64,000 nucleotides of DNA from Prosopocoilus inquinatus (Eukaryota > Arthropoda > Insecta > Coleoptera > Lucanidae), in assembly GCA_036172665.1 (NCBI GenBank), contig CM069877.1, positions 10,994,501-11,058,500 on the forward strand, written 5' to 3'. The translations under genes were made by a program, and so were the position numbers. Positions 43,546-55,986 of this stretch are shown here, piece by piece. Under the pieces are notes generated by a model. The model saw only the letters and a list, made by a program, of their open reading frames with translations, was not told the origin of the DNA and searched no databases. Positions within the stretch are counted from its first letter, which is position 1, and every line of letters starts with the position of its first letter.

Positions 43546-46500
43546 ATTTCCACACGCTTTTCCTGAACCTTAGCAGAGACATAGTGGAGTATCTGCCTGA
43601 AATCTTGACAAAGTTTGAAGAAATTCCTCACGAGGAACGAATTATTAAGTTTCCTGGCTCGCAACGAGATATGACGACTTGCTTTCTTTAAGCCCTTTCT
43701 GATGCGATTCCAGCAACGATTTCAAAGCGGCAAAGTTAGATGAAAAGTGCCTATACAAAACCCATCGACGTAAAATTCGCCCCCGTAACCCGCCCCTCCC
43801 ATAACTCGCCCGGAAAGCATTCCGGAGCACTTCCGAGCGATATTAAAAATTCATATTTCATCGTGCATCGTAAACACCGGGCTGACGCCGTCGCCTTACG
43901 AGATAATCCGCGCGCGAAAAAAGACGGCCCGCTCGTACGGACACATTCATCGGATCTACGCCGGCGGCGGCGGCGGCGGCCACCGCTACCCCCGAGTAAA
44001 AGAAGAAATAAATTTCAATACCCGTCCATCGCGCTGGTACTCGGAAGACGGCGTCGACAGGTCAGTCGAATCGATCTTGACGTGCTCTCGGGCGGATAAA
44101 ACCGAGCGATAGGGTGCGGGGAGCGGAGGGGCGCGCGCTATTGTTTCATGTGGACGGGCGGCGCGGCGGTGGCAAACGTGAAAATTACGCAGACGTGCGC
44201 CCAAATAATTTCTAATTTGCGGTGTTTATTTAGGACGAGATTTGGATTGAGTGGATACGTTTATGTAAATTAATTATTATCGGAGGAGGCAGACGCGCCC
44301 GCCCCCACACGTGCATATCCTGCTGCCTGATCGCTAAATTCTGTTTACCGACGAATATTACGAATAATAATTTCGCCCGTTTAGGCTTTGCAGTTTAGCA
44401 AAATCGTTGATCCGGCGGGGAAATTTATTTTCCGAAATTGAGATAAGAGAGCGGTGAAATGGAAAGGAGGATTTATTGCCCTTTTTCTGCCAAAAAAGGG
44501 TAAAACCGAACCAATAAGAGAAGCCTATGAAAGCCTGATGAAAGAATATTACTAAAGGAAAAGTAAATGAGGGACGAACAGACACGCGGTAATAATTTCG
44601 CTCACCTGAATGGGCTATTATTAAATGTAGTACTAAACGTCGCCGAGTCAAGTTTGAAGTTTAAATGTCGCTTTTGGATAGAAAAAAAGATACACACGGC
44701 CAAAGACGCGAAATCAATACGACGAATCCAGTACGTCTCGCTTTGCCTTAGGCGCAGCGAGAAAGAAATCTCGAGTTCGTCGCGACGCTCAACGCTCGCC
44801 CGGGGGTAACTGCAGTGGCGTAGTTGGCCAGGGGCAAGACAATCCATGTTTCAAAAAAAAAAAGAAAAGAAATGCATGCACTGCAAACATGATTTGTGAT
44901 CTCTTTGTTTAGACGTTGCAGACGATTCTAAGGAAAACGCGGGGAATTTAATTATCAGAATTCCGAAGCGTTTCAGAAGGCAAAAATCGCAGCCAATTAA
45001 TCACGAACAACTGCGCCGCCGCCGCCGACACCGCGTGCGGGTGATGTGGAGCGCGTAAATTTAAATCTCGGTGACAATGGGTTTCAATTAAGGAAACAAA
45101 AGCGCGAACGCGATGTTAACGGATGACTTGATTATAGGTATAAAGCTTTCGCTGACTGGGGTGATTACGGGAGGGTGCGCTGCACGCGCGCGATTTCGCT
45201 TCTTAGGCGATCCCGGTCGATCAATGGGGTGGTGAGGGGGGGGGCCGACAAATACAGCATTTATCTACGTACCCCCCTCGTTATTTACGCCTCTCTTAAC
45301 ACGCCGCTTTCGTATTCGCTTTGTGCATGTTTACGGTCGCTTTACGTATGTAATAATAAACCTCACACCTCGCCGCGTGTTGCATTTAATGCAATCTATA
45401 TTATTAAACTCGATACGTTGCGGAGTTGAGTACACTTATTCAAATATGTACGTAGGTACGCCACTGTTTTATCACGGGTCGCTTTCAACTTAAAGAAAAA
45501 CGCGACAAGAGCCACAACAAGTCTTACATAATCTTTCTCTCACTAACATGTGCAAGAAACTAACCTTGGCTCTGCGAATCAAAACGCAGCGATGCGTTTC
45601 CCTCTAAAAAGTTGCACGTCACGTCACAGATTAAAGCGGTGTGAAGAGTACGTCGGATCGTGTGTAATTTTAAAAAGACTAGCCGTACGTAAAAGTAACC
45701 GTACCCGTACGTGAAAAGCCTGTAGAGCAAGAAAGGTTCGGCGATAATAAATTGCGTGAAAAAAAGAGCATCGCATCAGTCGCAAACATACCTGTCCTTC
45801 ACACCAGGCAATAAGAAAAAAATTATACGCAACAAAGACAAAACTAAAATACAACGGGCATAAATCGTCAAAATACAAGAGCGCACAAAGTATTTAGAAA
45901 ATTAAACCAAAAGTCAAACCATGACAGAAATCAACTACGGAAAAAACTATTCTAATTAAGAGCAAAACTGGGGAGGGGCGGAGTGCAATAAAAAGAAACA
46001 AAACAAAAGGGCCGACGGCACCAAGCCCCAAAGTTAACTTGTGAATTCTATTTCTACACTTCCCTAATCGTAATCCGGATCAAACTATCAACCACGTAAA
46101 GTGGTCCGACAAATAAATAAACCGGCGATAAGGGTGGTTCAACAATAACAATGGTGGCTCACGATTAAAAGTAGCTGGCAACTAAAAGCCTAAAAGGGAG
46201 ATAACTAAGCGGGTGAAGCAAATGGGTCAAGTTTAGTAGCGGTAAAAAACCTTACCTGGTTTTTCACCAACCAGGCCTACACAACCCTGACTAGGCAGCT
46301 CTATCGTCGAAGTAATTCGACAAAATCAGCTGATCATCGTGGGAAGTTACTCACCCCAATGGTGGAGTAACACACTCACCTAAATAACACAAACCAAACG
46401 TATGAGTTACTTGACCAGTTGTAATATAATGAATAAAACTGAGAATAATGAAACTCATCAACTTGATCGAGGAGGAACGGAATGAAAAAGCAAAGCGAGT

Positions 46501-46574
46501 AGAAAGTTACAGAATTAAAAAAAAGAACCAATGATATTCATGACATCAACGCTATCCGGCCGTTAAATGAATCA
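43546..46574. other. Long interval without recognised gene
   Basis: It includes a (CGG)n run at about 43960-43980, CpG-rich stretches near 44000-44170 and 45010-45060, and otherwise unique-looking DNA. Open frames up to 119 codons (43740-44099) have no recognisable domain. Possible regulatory or intronic DNA. Confidence 0.4.
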
Positions 46575-47755
46575 AGGGTAATGCGAATTACCCCGATCCG
46601 AAGTGGAACATCGATAAAAAGCAATAGAAACGACGCAAAAAACGAAAGTAGACTGAACGTCGCCAACCGGAGTAAATTAAACGCATTCGAACTTGTTCTA
46701 ATTGAACGAAATTAAAGCGACTCTTCTTGCAAATAAAACGCTGCAAATTTTACTAAAGAACAATTTTATTTCTCGTTATTAAAAGCCTTTTGCCCGTTTG
46801 CCGATTTTAGTAATTTAGTAATGTGAATAACCCCGATCTGAAGTCGAACATCGATAAAAGGCAATAGAAACAACGCAAAAGACGAAAGCAGACAGAACGT
46901 CGCCAACCAGAGTAAATTAAACGCAATACTTGTTCTAATTGAACGAAATTAAAGCGACTCTTCTTGCAAATAAAACGCTGCAAATTTTACTAAAGAACAA
47001 TTTTATTTCTCGTTATTAAAAGCCTTTTGCCCGTTTGCCGATTTTAGTAATTTAGTAATGTGAATAACCCCGATCTGAAGTCGAACATCGATAAAAGGCA
47101 ATAGAAACACCGCAAAAAACGAAAGCAGACAGAACGTCGCCAACCGGAGTAAATTAAACGCATTCGAACTTGTTCTAATTGAACGAAATTAAAGCGACTC
47201 TTCTTGCAAATAAAACGCTGCAAATTTTACTAAAGAACAATTTTATTTCTCGTTATTAAAAGCCTTTTGCCCGTTTGCCGATTTTAGTAATTTAGTAATG
47301 TGAATAACCCCGATCTGAAGTGGAACATCGATAAAAGGCAATAGAAACAACGCAAAAAACGAAAGCAGAGAGAACGTCGCCAACCGGAGTAAATTAAACG
47401 CATTCGAACTTGTTCTAATTGAACGAAATTAAAGCGACTCTTCTTGCAAATAAAACGCTGCAAATTTTACTAAAGAACAATTTTATTTCTCGTTATTAAA
47501 AGCCTTTTGCCCGTTTGCCGATTTTAGTAATTTAGTAATGCGAATAACCCCGATCTGAAGTGGAACATCGATAAAAGGCAATAGAAACGACGCAAAAAAC
47601 GAAAGCAGACAGAACGTCGCAACCGGAGTAAATTAAACGCATTCGAACTTGTTCTAATTGAACGAAATTAAAGCGACTCTTTCTTTCAAATAAAACGCTT
47701 CAAATTTTACTAAAGAACGATTTTGTTTCTCGTTGTTAAAGACCTTGCAACTACA
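46575..47755 (+). repeat. 240-bp satellite, five units
   Basis: Units share ATGTGAATAACCCCGATCTG at 46821, 47058 and 47298, and a variant at 46581 and 47538 (periods 237-240 bp). Each contains AACATCGATAAAAGGCAAT, CCGGAGTAAATTAAACGC and AAATAAAACGCTGCAAATTT. Inner units differ by only a few bases; the outer units are more diverged, typical of a short satellite homogenised in the middle. Confidence 0.93.
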
Positions 47756-48717
47756 ATAATAATTGTTTATTATCTATCCTAGAATACACAGTGACCTAGG
47801 AAGGTCCTGCAAAATGGAGTACAATATGAGTGCACAATATTTGAACATGTCAAGAAGAATAATAGGTATCCTAGAAGTCAAATGTGAGCCGAACTAGGTT
47901 AATACAGACACATGAAATAAGTACATAAAGTTATCACGGCATACATAAAGTTCGGACGGAAGAAGGGAACAAAAAAGTCATTATCGAGCATACGTGCCTC
48001 AAATCTCGCGTATAAAAAGCAAGTCCGCGGAAGAATAGGCGCGGCTGACCATCGGGGAATTAATTCGACGATGCATAAAATAGAATGATGTAAGGTTTCT
48101 TGAACGAAGGAAAACAAACTGTAACAGCACGTTGCAAATTAATAAAGTCAAAACTGGGTGTACTTACCGATGTAAGGAAGAGTTTGCACCAATCGAAAAC
48201 ATCGTGACGGCATCAAAAACCAGCGTAAAAACTGACGTGAGGATAACCACCGATATGAAATGTCAAAGGTGTACGCAATTTAATCTCTCCGTCGGTCGTA
48301 CAAAATATTGTAATTCGCAAGACCGGATGTAAATAATAAATAAAAATAATAAAATGTGGTATGTACAGGTTGGAGGCCTGGAGATGTGCTTACAAAAGTT
48401 CTGAATAGCTGTTTTAGTTAGCAAAAAACAATGAAAATTCGAATACTGAGTACACAATGAATTATTAATATAAAAACAAGATTCCAGGCTGCATTAATTT
48501 ATTGATATTCTAACCTCAAATATTTCACAAATGGCTCTTCCAAATATCAACACATTATATATTTTTGAAATCAGGAAAATATGACCTTTCATCTTTGCAA
48601 GTAATATACATTTAAAAAAAAAACAAAAATTATTTTTCTTTCTCCAATTTGCGATGTGCTTGTGTTTTTGTACACAAACTGACAAGTACAGACACGGCGT
48701 GTTTTAAGCATTCTGTA
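47756..48717. other. No gene recognised
   Basis: AT-rich unique-looking sequence; frames at 48132-48332 and nearby show no domain. Confidence 0.4.
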
Positions 48718-49075
48718 TGAATAAAGAGGAAATAATCTCCGGCATTATGAAAAAAAAAGCCGGAAGTGATTGGCATTTGTCAACAAGAGTCGGCAACGGG
48801 ATTACAAAGTCGGTATGCGTTTAATTTTGGAAGGGAGTCAAGTACGAGTCTAGACGGCGCGGCAGCGCGAAAATTTTTCCCTCAATTATTCAGTCGATGT
48901 TTCTTTACGTTTACTTAATTAAATAAAAAATCACAACACAGAAAAAAAGTGATTAAATTAAAGTAGCTATGACGCGTAAAGTAAAGAATAGCGCTTTTTA
49001 TTTTTTTAAGTCGACCGTTGGCGGAATTTCGTTTAATTTCCGTAATACACGAGAGGATCCCGCAAAAAGGAAAAA
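48718..49075 (+). repeat. Repeat F, copy 1
   Basis: It begins AATAAAGAGGAAATAATC, continues with AGAGTCGGCAACGGGAT, GCGGTATGCGTTTA-like sequence, and ends GGCGGAATTTCGTTTAATTT with TACACGAGAGGAT. It lacks the central ~130 bp present in the copies at 50397 and 50745. Confidence 0.8.
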
Positions 49076-50043
49076 AAAACTGGCGCGGAATTGGTTTAGG
49101 CCTAACCTAATTTCTCGCACGTTGTATATTCAAAAAAAAAAAAAAAGGAAAAACGAAAATGCAAATGGGGGCGTCGCCAAAGATAAACGCGCTTAATTAT
49201 TCATGGGGCGCAGCGGGTAATTCCCCTACGCGCTATCGTCCGACAAAAATTCGAATTAGTGCTTATAATAACTCGACGCGCGCCGAAAAGCCCGCCAGAT
49301 TAAATCTGTTAATACTCCATGCATAAATTACCGGGCAGATTAAAAAGCCTTACGCTGATGATAATATTTCCAAGGTATTTACCGAAGAAAAGGGCTTTTA
49401 TCTCTGAAGCGAACGAGGCAAATAAGCAAGCAAGCAAGCAACCTTCGCTGAAGGGCCGGATTACGGCTCGCTTCGTTCTCCGGCATTTTTTCGAGGAGGG
49501 AGACGTACGATGTAATCCCGGTGATATGTTGCCTTCATTTCCTTTGATCTGTACACGCGCTTCTGCCGAGGTATTTATCGGAAAATTTGTGCGCAGGGGA
49601 AACATTATATTTCACGTTTAATACGCCCGGCGTATTTTTTTTTTATTCGCCGGATAAATTCAAGACTCTCCCCGCTTTTTTAATCAGCGAATGCACAAAG
49701 GCAATTACCCCGGAAAATTATGTCGACGGAGATAAACGATTTTAAGTGGGCACCGTCGCTCTTTATATCGCAAACGGCGATGGCGGACTCGCGACACGCA
49801 ATTTAATACGACCGGATGTTTTATAAAAGCAGTCATCTCTTTTATGATTATCATCATTATTATTATTATTACTCCGCGTCGTCTTTATCGCCGCTGCAAC
49901 TTTGCTTAACTTCGACCTTCGGTCATATCATAAAGGCAATTAAAGAGAATGCCTTAAAAAGAACATCCGTCGGTTTCTTATTCTTCGTTGCCGCCGGTTA
50001 AAACCAAATTGTAAATTCCCAGCGCCTCGGATACCTTACGAAT
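49076..50043. other. No gene recognised
   Basis: CpG-containing sequence with a (CAAG)n run near 49425-49440 and a (TTA)n run near 49855-49870. Short frames lack domains. Confidence 0.4.
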
Positions 50044-50085
50044 GGGATACTCCCGGCGTAAATTCTGCGTGTCGTAAAAGGTGCA
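50044..50085 (-). repeat. SINE-like repeat fragment (GAATACTCCCG motif)
   Basis: GGGATACTCCCGGCGTAAAT followed by TGCGTGTCGTAAAAGGTG; a single motif without the paired partner. Confidence 0.7.
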
Positions 50086-50396
50086 TCTTTCTTCAATAAT
50101 TTGTCGGCGGGGATAAACTAATAAAATAAGTTAAGGAAGAGGAGCGTTGGGTACGGCCTCAATCTGCCTACTCCATCCCGTAAGCAATTCTTGAGGATCT
50201 GAGAACGAGTGCAACTGATTTGGCCGGGCGAGGGCGGCGAGTGCCATAATACCTTGACTCATTAGAGGTAAAAGGTTTTAAACAAAGAAAACCTTGTTAT
50301 TTCCGCGACGACCTGGGGTTTTCTGTACGCCGTTGGATGGCGCTTTTCGTGAGCTTTAATTTGATGCCGCACACGGCGGTGTAAAAACGTGTGAAC

Positions 50397-51185
50397 CGAA
50401 TAAAGAGGAAATAATCGCCTGGATTATGAAAATAAAGCCGGGGGGAGATTGGCATTTACGATTTTGCGGTAGCCTTTGATCGCGCATCACCGCATGTGCG
50501 TTTTATAAGTGAAGCCACGACCCCTTCGGCCATTTAAGTACATACAATTCGACGGGTCGATAAGAGTCGGCAACGGGATAACAAAGGCGGTATGCGTTTA
50601 TTTTTGGAAAGGACTCGACGGCGCGGCAGCAGAAAATTTTTCCTTTAATTATTTGATCAATGGATTAATGATAAAAAACAAAATTCCAGACCGCCTTAAT
50701 ATTTTAAACCGACAAGTACGGAAACGGTGTTTCAAGCATTCTGCAGAAATAAGGAGGAAATGATCGCCTGGATTATGAAAACAAAGCCGGGGGAGATTGG
50801 CGTTTACGACTTTGCGGTAGCCTTTGATCGCGCATCACCGCACGTGCGTTTTATAAGCGACCCCTTCGGCCATTTAAGTACATACAATTCGACGGATCGA
50901 CAGGAGTCGGCAACGGGATCACAAAGGCGGTATGCGTTTATTTTTGGAAACGACTCGAGTACGAGTGTCGACGGCAGCGCGAGAATTTTTCCTTTAATTA
51001 TTCACGTGATGTTCCTTTACGTTTATTTAAATAAATAAAAAATCATAACACAGGAATGTGATGTGATTAAGTTCAAAGAGCGAACGTAAAAAATGACTTA
51101 TTTTTTTTTTAAAGGTCGATCGATGGCGGAATTTCGTTTAATTTCCGTAATACACGAGAGGATTCCGCAAAAAAGAAAAGAAAAT
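50397..51185 (+). repeat. Repeat F, copies 2 and 3 in near tandem
   Basis: Two copies at 50397-50660 and 50745-51185 share GCCTGGATTATGAAAA, GCGGTAGCCTTTGATCGCGC, CCTTCGGCCATTTAAGTACA and GAGTCGGCAACGGGAT. The plus-strand frame (MIAWIMKTKPGEIGVYDFAV...) is open in copy 3, but copy 2 carries an insertion and copy 1 a deletion there, so coding is not supported. Confidence 0.8.
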
Positions 51186-52049
51186 CACTTTTCAACACAC
51201 CATGAAGAATGGTATCTTTATTCGCTAAATTAATTACAAACTGAGGAAACTGACTGATTGAAAAAAAATTGCAACTAAAAGGACGAGGAACGAGGAACGA
51301 GGAACAAGACGCGCGTAATTAAGTCAAGAGGCTCAGACTTGAAGAACTAGGAAGATCCTCTTTTTGTACTATCCCGCTGTACTTTAGCACTTTTACCTTC
51401 CCGATTCCTACGCAAGTGGGGAACATTGGATGTTGCGTTTGTTTGCAAAATATCCTTAATTGAGTGCATCAATTGCGGGCAATATTGCAGCTCGACACTA
51501 ATCTTTCGGTTACCGGCTGTGTGCCGCGTACAACATTCAAAACAATGACGCTTCCGCTTCCCGCTCTGACCTTGTACACGTTACGATTCATTAACATAAT
51601 ATTATTTAATCGCAAACATGATTTTTTATTTTAATAAAGAACCTTGAATCTTCACGTATTGAATATTCGATCCTTCCTCGAATCTCTACGTACCGAATAT
51701 TCGATCCTTCACAGCGGAATTCGCATTGTGCTTAAAAGGCGAAAACGTTTGTGGCTGGGTAATAAATTTTCCAGCCGCGTTATCGGATTAAAATTGGTCA
51801 GGTGTGTCACTCCGGAAGTGTTCACGAAATTGCAAAAGGTGATCCAACTGTTCAAACGAAAGTTAATCGAATCGATTGGTGAACGAAAAAGTTAGAAATT
51901 AAAAAAAACTGTTAACTTGAATTTACAATGTTCACAATAACAAAAATTAAAAAAAAAAATTCGCGGAACGGCGGCATTGTTGGTAATAAACATGACGACG
52001 CAGCTTCCAGGACTCGCTATTTTTAATCATTCCCACTGAAACTTTAACT
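51186..52049. other. No gene recognised
   Basis: It contains an imperfect (GGAACGA)n run near 51288-51306 and a short duplicated GAATATTCGATCCTTC phrase (51661, 51697). The 83-codon frame 51644-51895 has no recognisable domain. Confidence 0.4.
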
Positions 52050-52210
52050 CAATCGGTGGAATACTCCCGGCGTAAATTCTGCATGTCGTAAAAGGCAACC
52101 AACATCCAAGTCAGTTGAAGTTAAATTTGTAATTCCCGCCGGATGGCTGTAGCCAACTGGTATGGAATACTCCCGGGGTAAATCCTGCGTATCGCAAAAG
52201 GCACCTGAAG
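52050..52210 (-). repeat. SINE-like repeat with paired 37-bp motif
   Basis: Two motifs (GGAATACTCCCGGCGTAAAT at 52058 and its variant at 52164), each followed by CTGC.T.TCG.AAAAGGCA. Between them lies a block whose reverse complement is CAGTTTCAACTGA / GTTGGCTACA, as in the elements at 60670 and 62636. This shows the motif is the ends of one ~160-200 bp dispersed element. Confidence 0.75.
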
Positions 52211-52439
52211 GTCTTGACTCGCTTTTTCTTAATCTGAAATTGATATGATAGCCAATTAGTTTATGTCTTACTATCAAAAACTATTAACTGAATTTGAACG
52301 TCATTCATTGGTTTTCTTTTTTTAAATATTTACTAATTCGATTTTTACTCTTGCCTTTATTTGACTGATCTTTTTGATCTTGCATCCATAAATAGACCGT
52401 CAATCGCTTAAACATTCATTAAATTTTTCAAAATTTTTC

Positions 52440-53009
52440 ATAAAATTCAGCAGAAAACACTTGTAAAATTATAATTCTTCTTATTGTTTACTTTTTTCCT
52501 CAAAAATTATCAGTTTTGTGCAATTTTTTCTGCCTCTTTTTCTGTCTCTGTTTATTTTTCACCTTTCAGTTTTTCTTTACTGTCAATTTTAATTTAAAAA
52601 GATTAAATAAAAGAGAGGACTCAAAAGTGTACTTAACCTGAAAATGAAAAACAGCTTGGGGGACCCTGTATAACGCAACAAACCAAATTGGGCCAAAATA
52701 CTTTAACCATTTTTATCATGTAATGTATTTGTTTTAATCGTCTTACAATCGACGTTTCTCTCTCTCTGTCGTGGTTTCAAAATGAACAAATTCTTGTTTT
52801 TCTCTATTTTTTAAAAATTATTTACTTGTTTACTTATGTAGAACGGCGTGCAATATGATAGAATAAGTTGGGTGAGTTGAAATTTTTTGCTTTTATTTTT
52901 TTTAATTCAGTTGGATACATTCAGTTGAGTTGGGTTGACACCGGAAATGTTTCCGATTTAATTTTTAAATGAAGTTGTTTCTTGTCCGATGAAAATTGCA
53001 AGTCAAAAG
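52440..53009 (+). repeat. 2.89-kb repeat G, internally deleted first copy
   Basis: It matches pieces of the later units (ACTCAAAAGTGTACTTAACC, AACAGCTTGGGGGACCCTGT, AGAACGGCGTGCAATATGAT) but lacks more than 1 kb between them. Confidence 0.8.
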
Positions 53010-53205
53010 TTTTTTTTTTAAATCTTGAAACGAACGAAATTATGAAGGGAAAAACACTCAACGTTTCGCTGTTGATTAATAGCTTCGTCAGGAGTGAAGT
53101 TTATTTTTACTTTATTCACTCCCGACGAGGCTATAAATCAAGGGCGAAACGTTGAGTGCTTTTCCCTTCATAATTTCGTTCGTTTCAAGATCAAAAAAAC
53201 TTTTT
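53010..53205. repeat. Long palindrome in repeat G, unit 1
   Basis: The arms of about 85 bp, ending outward in TCTTGAAACGAACGAAATTA and its complement, surround a short T-rich spacer (TTTATTTTTACTTTATT). Equivalent palindromes are at about 55900-56095 and 58789-58984. Confidence 0.9.
53055..53096 (-). ncRNA. Hammerhead-like motif in repeat G palindrome, unit 1
   Basis: Read on the minus strand: stem I CACTC, core CTGACGA, stem II GCTATT/AACAGC (one mismatch) with an AATC loop, GAAA, palindromic stem III ACGT, cleavage position U, then GAGTG pairing perfectly with CACTC. All invariant core bases are present (position 7 is free to vary). The plus-strand arm (53117-53158) has the same layout, but the core reads CCGACGA, so a required U is lost. 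Activity is unproven. Confidence 0.6.
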
Positions 53206-55944
53206 ACTTTTAATTTTTAACTTCAATTTTTTTTATTCTGTTCTGATTTTGATTGTTTTGCTTGGGTTGAATGGTAGAATGGAGTTCAGCTCTTCAGTTC
53301 TTGACTTTGACCGAACTTTAATCGTTTTTTTTTAAATTTTTTACTTTTAATTTTTTTGCTTCGACTGAATACAATTAGGTTGAGTTTAGTTGAGTTGGAT
53401 TGACATCGAAAATTGTTTCCAATTTAATTTTTAACTTCATTGTTTTTTTGATTTTAAATTTTTGTTGCCTGGATTGAACAGAATGTAGTTAAGTTGTTGG
53501 ATCGAGTTTCGTTGACCTTGAACTTAGCTTTAATCGTTTTATCTCAGTCATCATCTTCTTTACCATTGCAATAATTTATTTGCGTGGTTCTTAACGAAAT
53601 TATTTAGGGTGTATTAATGTTGCAATTACCGTGTTGGTTTTACCGCAGCACGCACGACCCAAAACCAGGCCGCGCGCAACGTGCACGGCCACCCCAAATT
53701 AACGCAAAGTATGTTGCACATTAGAGCGAATATTCTATTTTTATGTATCAATCATACTTCTTGATGTGAGTCAATTTTTTCTTGAAAATTTCCGGATGCA
53801 AGGTTCCATTCAAAAATTCGTAACTTCTAAACCACAAAAGATTATGCAACCGATTTTTTTTCAGTCAATGCTAAGGATCTTTTACGATCAAGCAGAGTCG
53901 TGAAGGGATGTTCCAAGGCTTGCTACGATTTCTTAAATATGAATAATTATAAATAACAAAAAAACCCATTTTTTTCGAATAGAACACCCTGTATTGTACT
54001 AATTATGTATTGTTTGTACTAATTAATTGAGTTAACTAAGTTACTTCCAGTTAACTCTGCCTTCTTCTTTGCCACTGCGATAATTTACGTTCATGTTTTT
54101 GTGCAAATTATTTTAATTTGTGCTATTGTTTTAACTACCAAGTTAATGTTTCCACAACCCGCACGACCCAAAACTGTATAACGCAATTATTTAATTTTTT
54201 TAGAAAATTCAGCAGAAGACAATTGTAAAATTATAATTCAGTTTTGTGCAATTTTCTTTTTCTATCTCTGTTTATTTTCCACCTTTCAGTTTTTCTTTAC
54301 TGTCAGTTTTAATCAAAAAATAAAATAAAATAAAATAAAAGAGAGGACTCAAAAGTGTACTTAACCTGAAAATGAAAAACAGCTTGGGGGACCCTGTATA
54401 ATGCAACAAACCAAATTGGGCCAAAATACTTTAACCATTTTTATCTTGCAAAGTATTTTTTTAGTCGTCTTATAATCGACGTTTCTACCTCTGTCGTGGT
54501 TTCAAAATTTTTGTTTCTCTCTATTTATTTTTCACCTTTTAAATTTTTCTTTACTGTCAATTTCTCAATTACATTTTGCACACTCCTCTATACTATTTGA
54601 TTTATATTGAAGTTTAAATTAGCATTACGTCTCGGATAATTATTTTCTCAAGAAATTTTAAATTTTATTCTTTATTTTTTGTTTTTAATGTTCGCCGTTG
54701 CCGTTTATAGATTTTTAAACGATCGTAATAATTTCTATAGAAACAGGCCCGGAGGAAGGGTAGTTTGGGCCCTTATGCAACACAAAATCGAGTTTCGTTG
54801 ACCTCGACGTTGTTCGAACTTCGCTTTAATCGTTTTTTTTACTTTTTTACTGTACTGAACTAATTTCTTCGTATGGTGCAATTAAGCTATTATTATTAGG
54901 ATTATTATTAATTTTTAATCTTTTACTTGTGTTCGATGAAGTTAGGTTCGTGTCAGTAGGATTGGATTGACCTTGAGATTTTTGAGCTTAACTTTAATCC
55001 TTGTATAAATTTTAACATTTTTTTTATGATTTTTTTTTAATTGTTTACTTATGTAGAACGGCGTGCACTATGATAGAATAAGTTGGGTGTGTTCAGCTGA
55101 CCTTGAAATTTGTCGAGGTTTATTTTAATTTGTTTTCAATTTTTTTTACTTGGGTCGAATGGAGTTAGGTTAGGTTGTCATCGAAATTTTTTTTCGCTTT
55201 AATCCTTTTTTTTAAATTTTTTGCTTTTTTTTAATTTTTTTACTTCAGTTGAATACATTCAGGTTAAGTTCAGTTGAGTTGGGTTGACACCGGAAATTTT
55301 TTCATTTAATTTTCAAATTAAGTTAATTCTTGTCCGATGAAAATTGTAAATAAAAAGTCTTTTACTTTTTTACTTTACTGAACTAATTTCTTTGTATGGT
55401 ACATTTAAACTATTATTATTATTATTATTATTAATTTTTAATCCTTTACTTGTGTTCAATGAAGTTAGGTTCGCGTCAGTAGGATTGGATTGACCTTGAG
55501 ATTTTTGAGGCTTAACATTAATCCATGTATAAATTTTAACATTTTTTTTTTACTGAAAATATTTTTAAGTATATTGTTTTAATTAATTACTTATGCAGAA
55601 CGGCGTGCAATATGATAGAATAAGTTGGGTGAGTTCAGCTGACCTTGAAATTTGTCGAGGTTTATTTTAATTTGTTTTCAATTTTTTTTAATTGGGTCGA
55701 ATGGAGTTAGGTTGGGTTGTCATCGAAAATCTTTTTCGCTTTAATCCTCATTTTAAAAATTTTTTGCTTTTAATTTTTTTACTTCAGTTGAATACAATCA
55801 GGTTGAGTTCAGTTGAGTTGGGTTGATACCGGAAATTTTTTTCATTTAATTTTTTTAAATAAAGTCGATTCTTGTCCGATGAAAATTGTAAGTCAAAAGT
55901 TTTTTTTTTAAATCTTGAAACGAACGAAATTATGAAGGGAAAAA

Positions 55945-55986
55945 CACTCAACGTTTCGCTGTTGATTAATAGCTTCGTCAGGAGTG
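55945..55986 (-). ncRNA. Hammerhead-like motif in repeat G palindrome, unit 2
   Basis: The same sequence as at 53055-53096, one repeat period (2890 bp) downstream, with the complete CTGACGA...GAAA core on the minus strand. Confidence 0.6.

Noticed and set aside
53117..53158. Second hammerhead on the plus-strand arm of the palindrome
   Set aside because: The core reads CCGACGA, lacking an invariant U, so I treat it as a decayed partner and list only the minus-strand motif.
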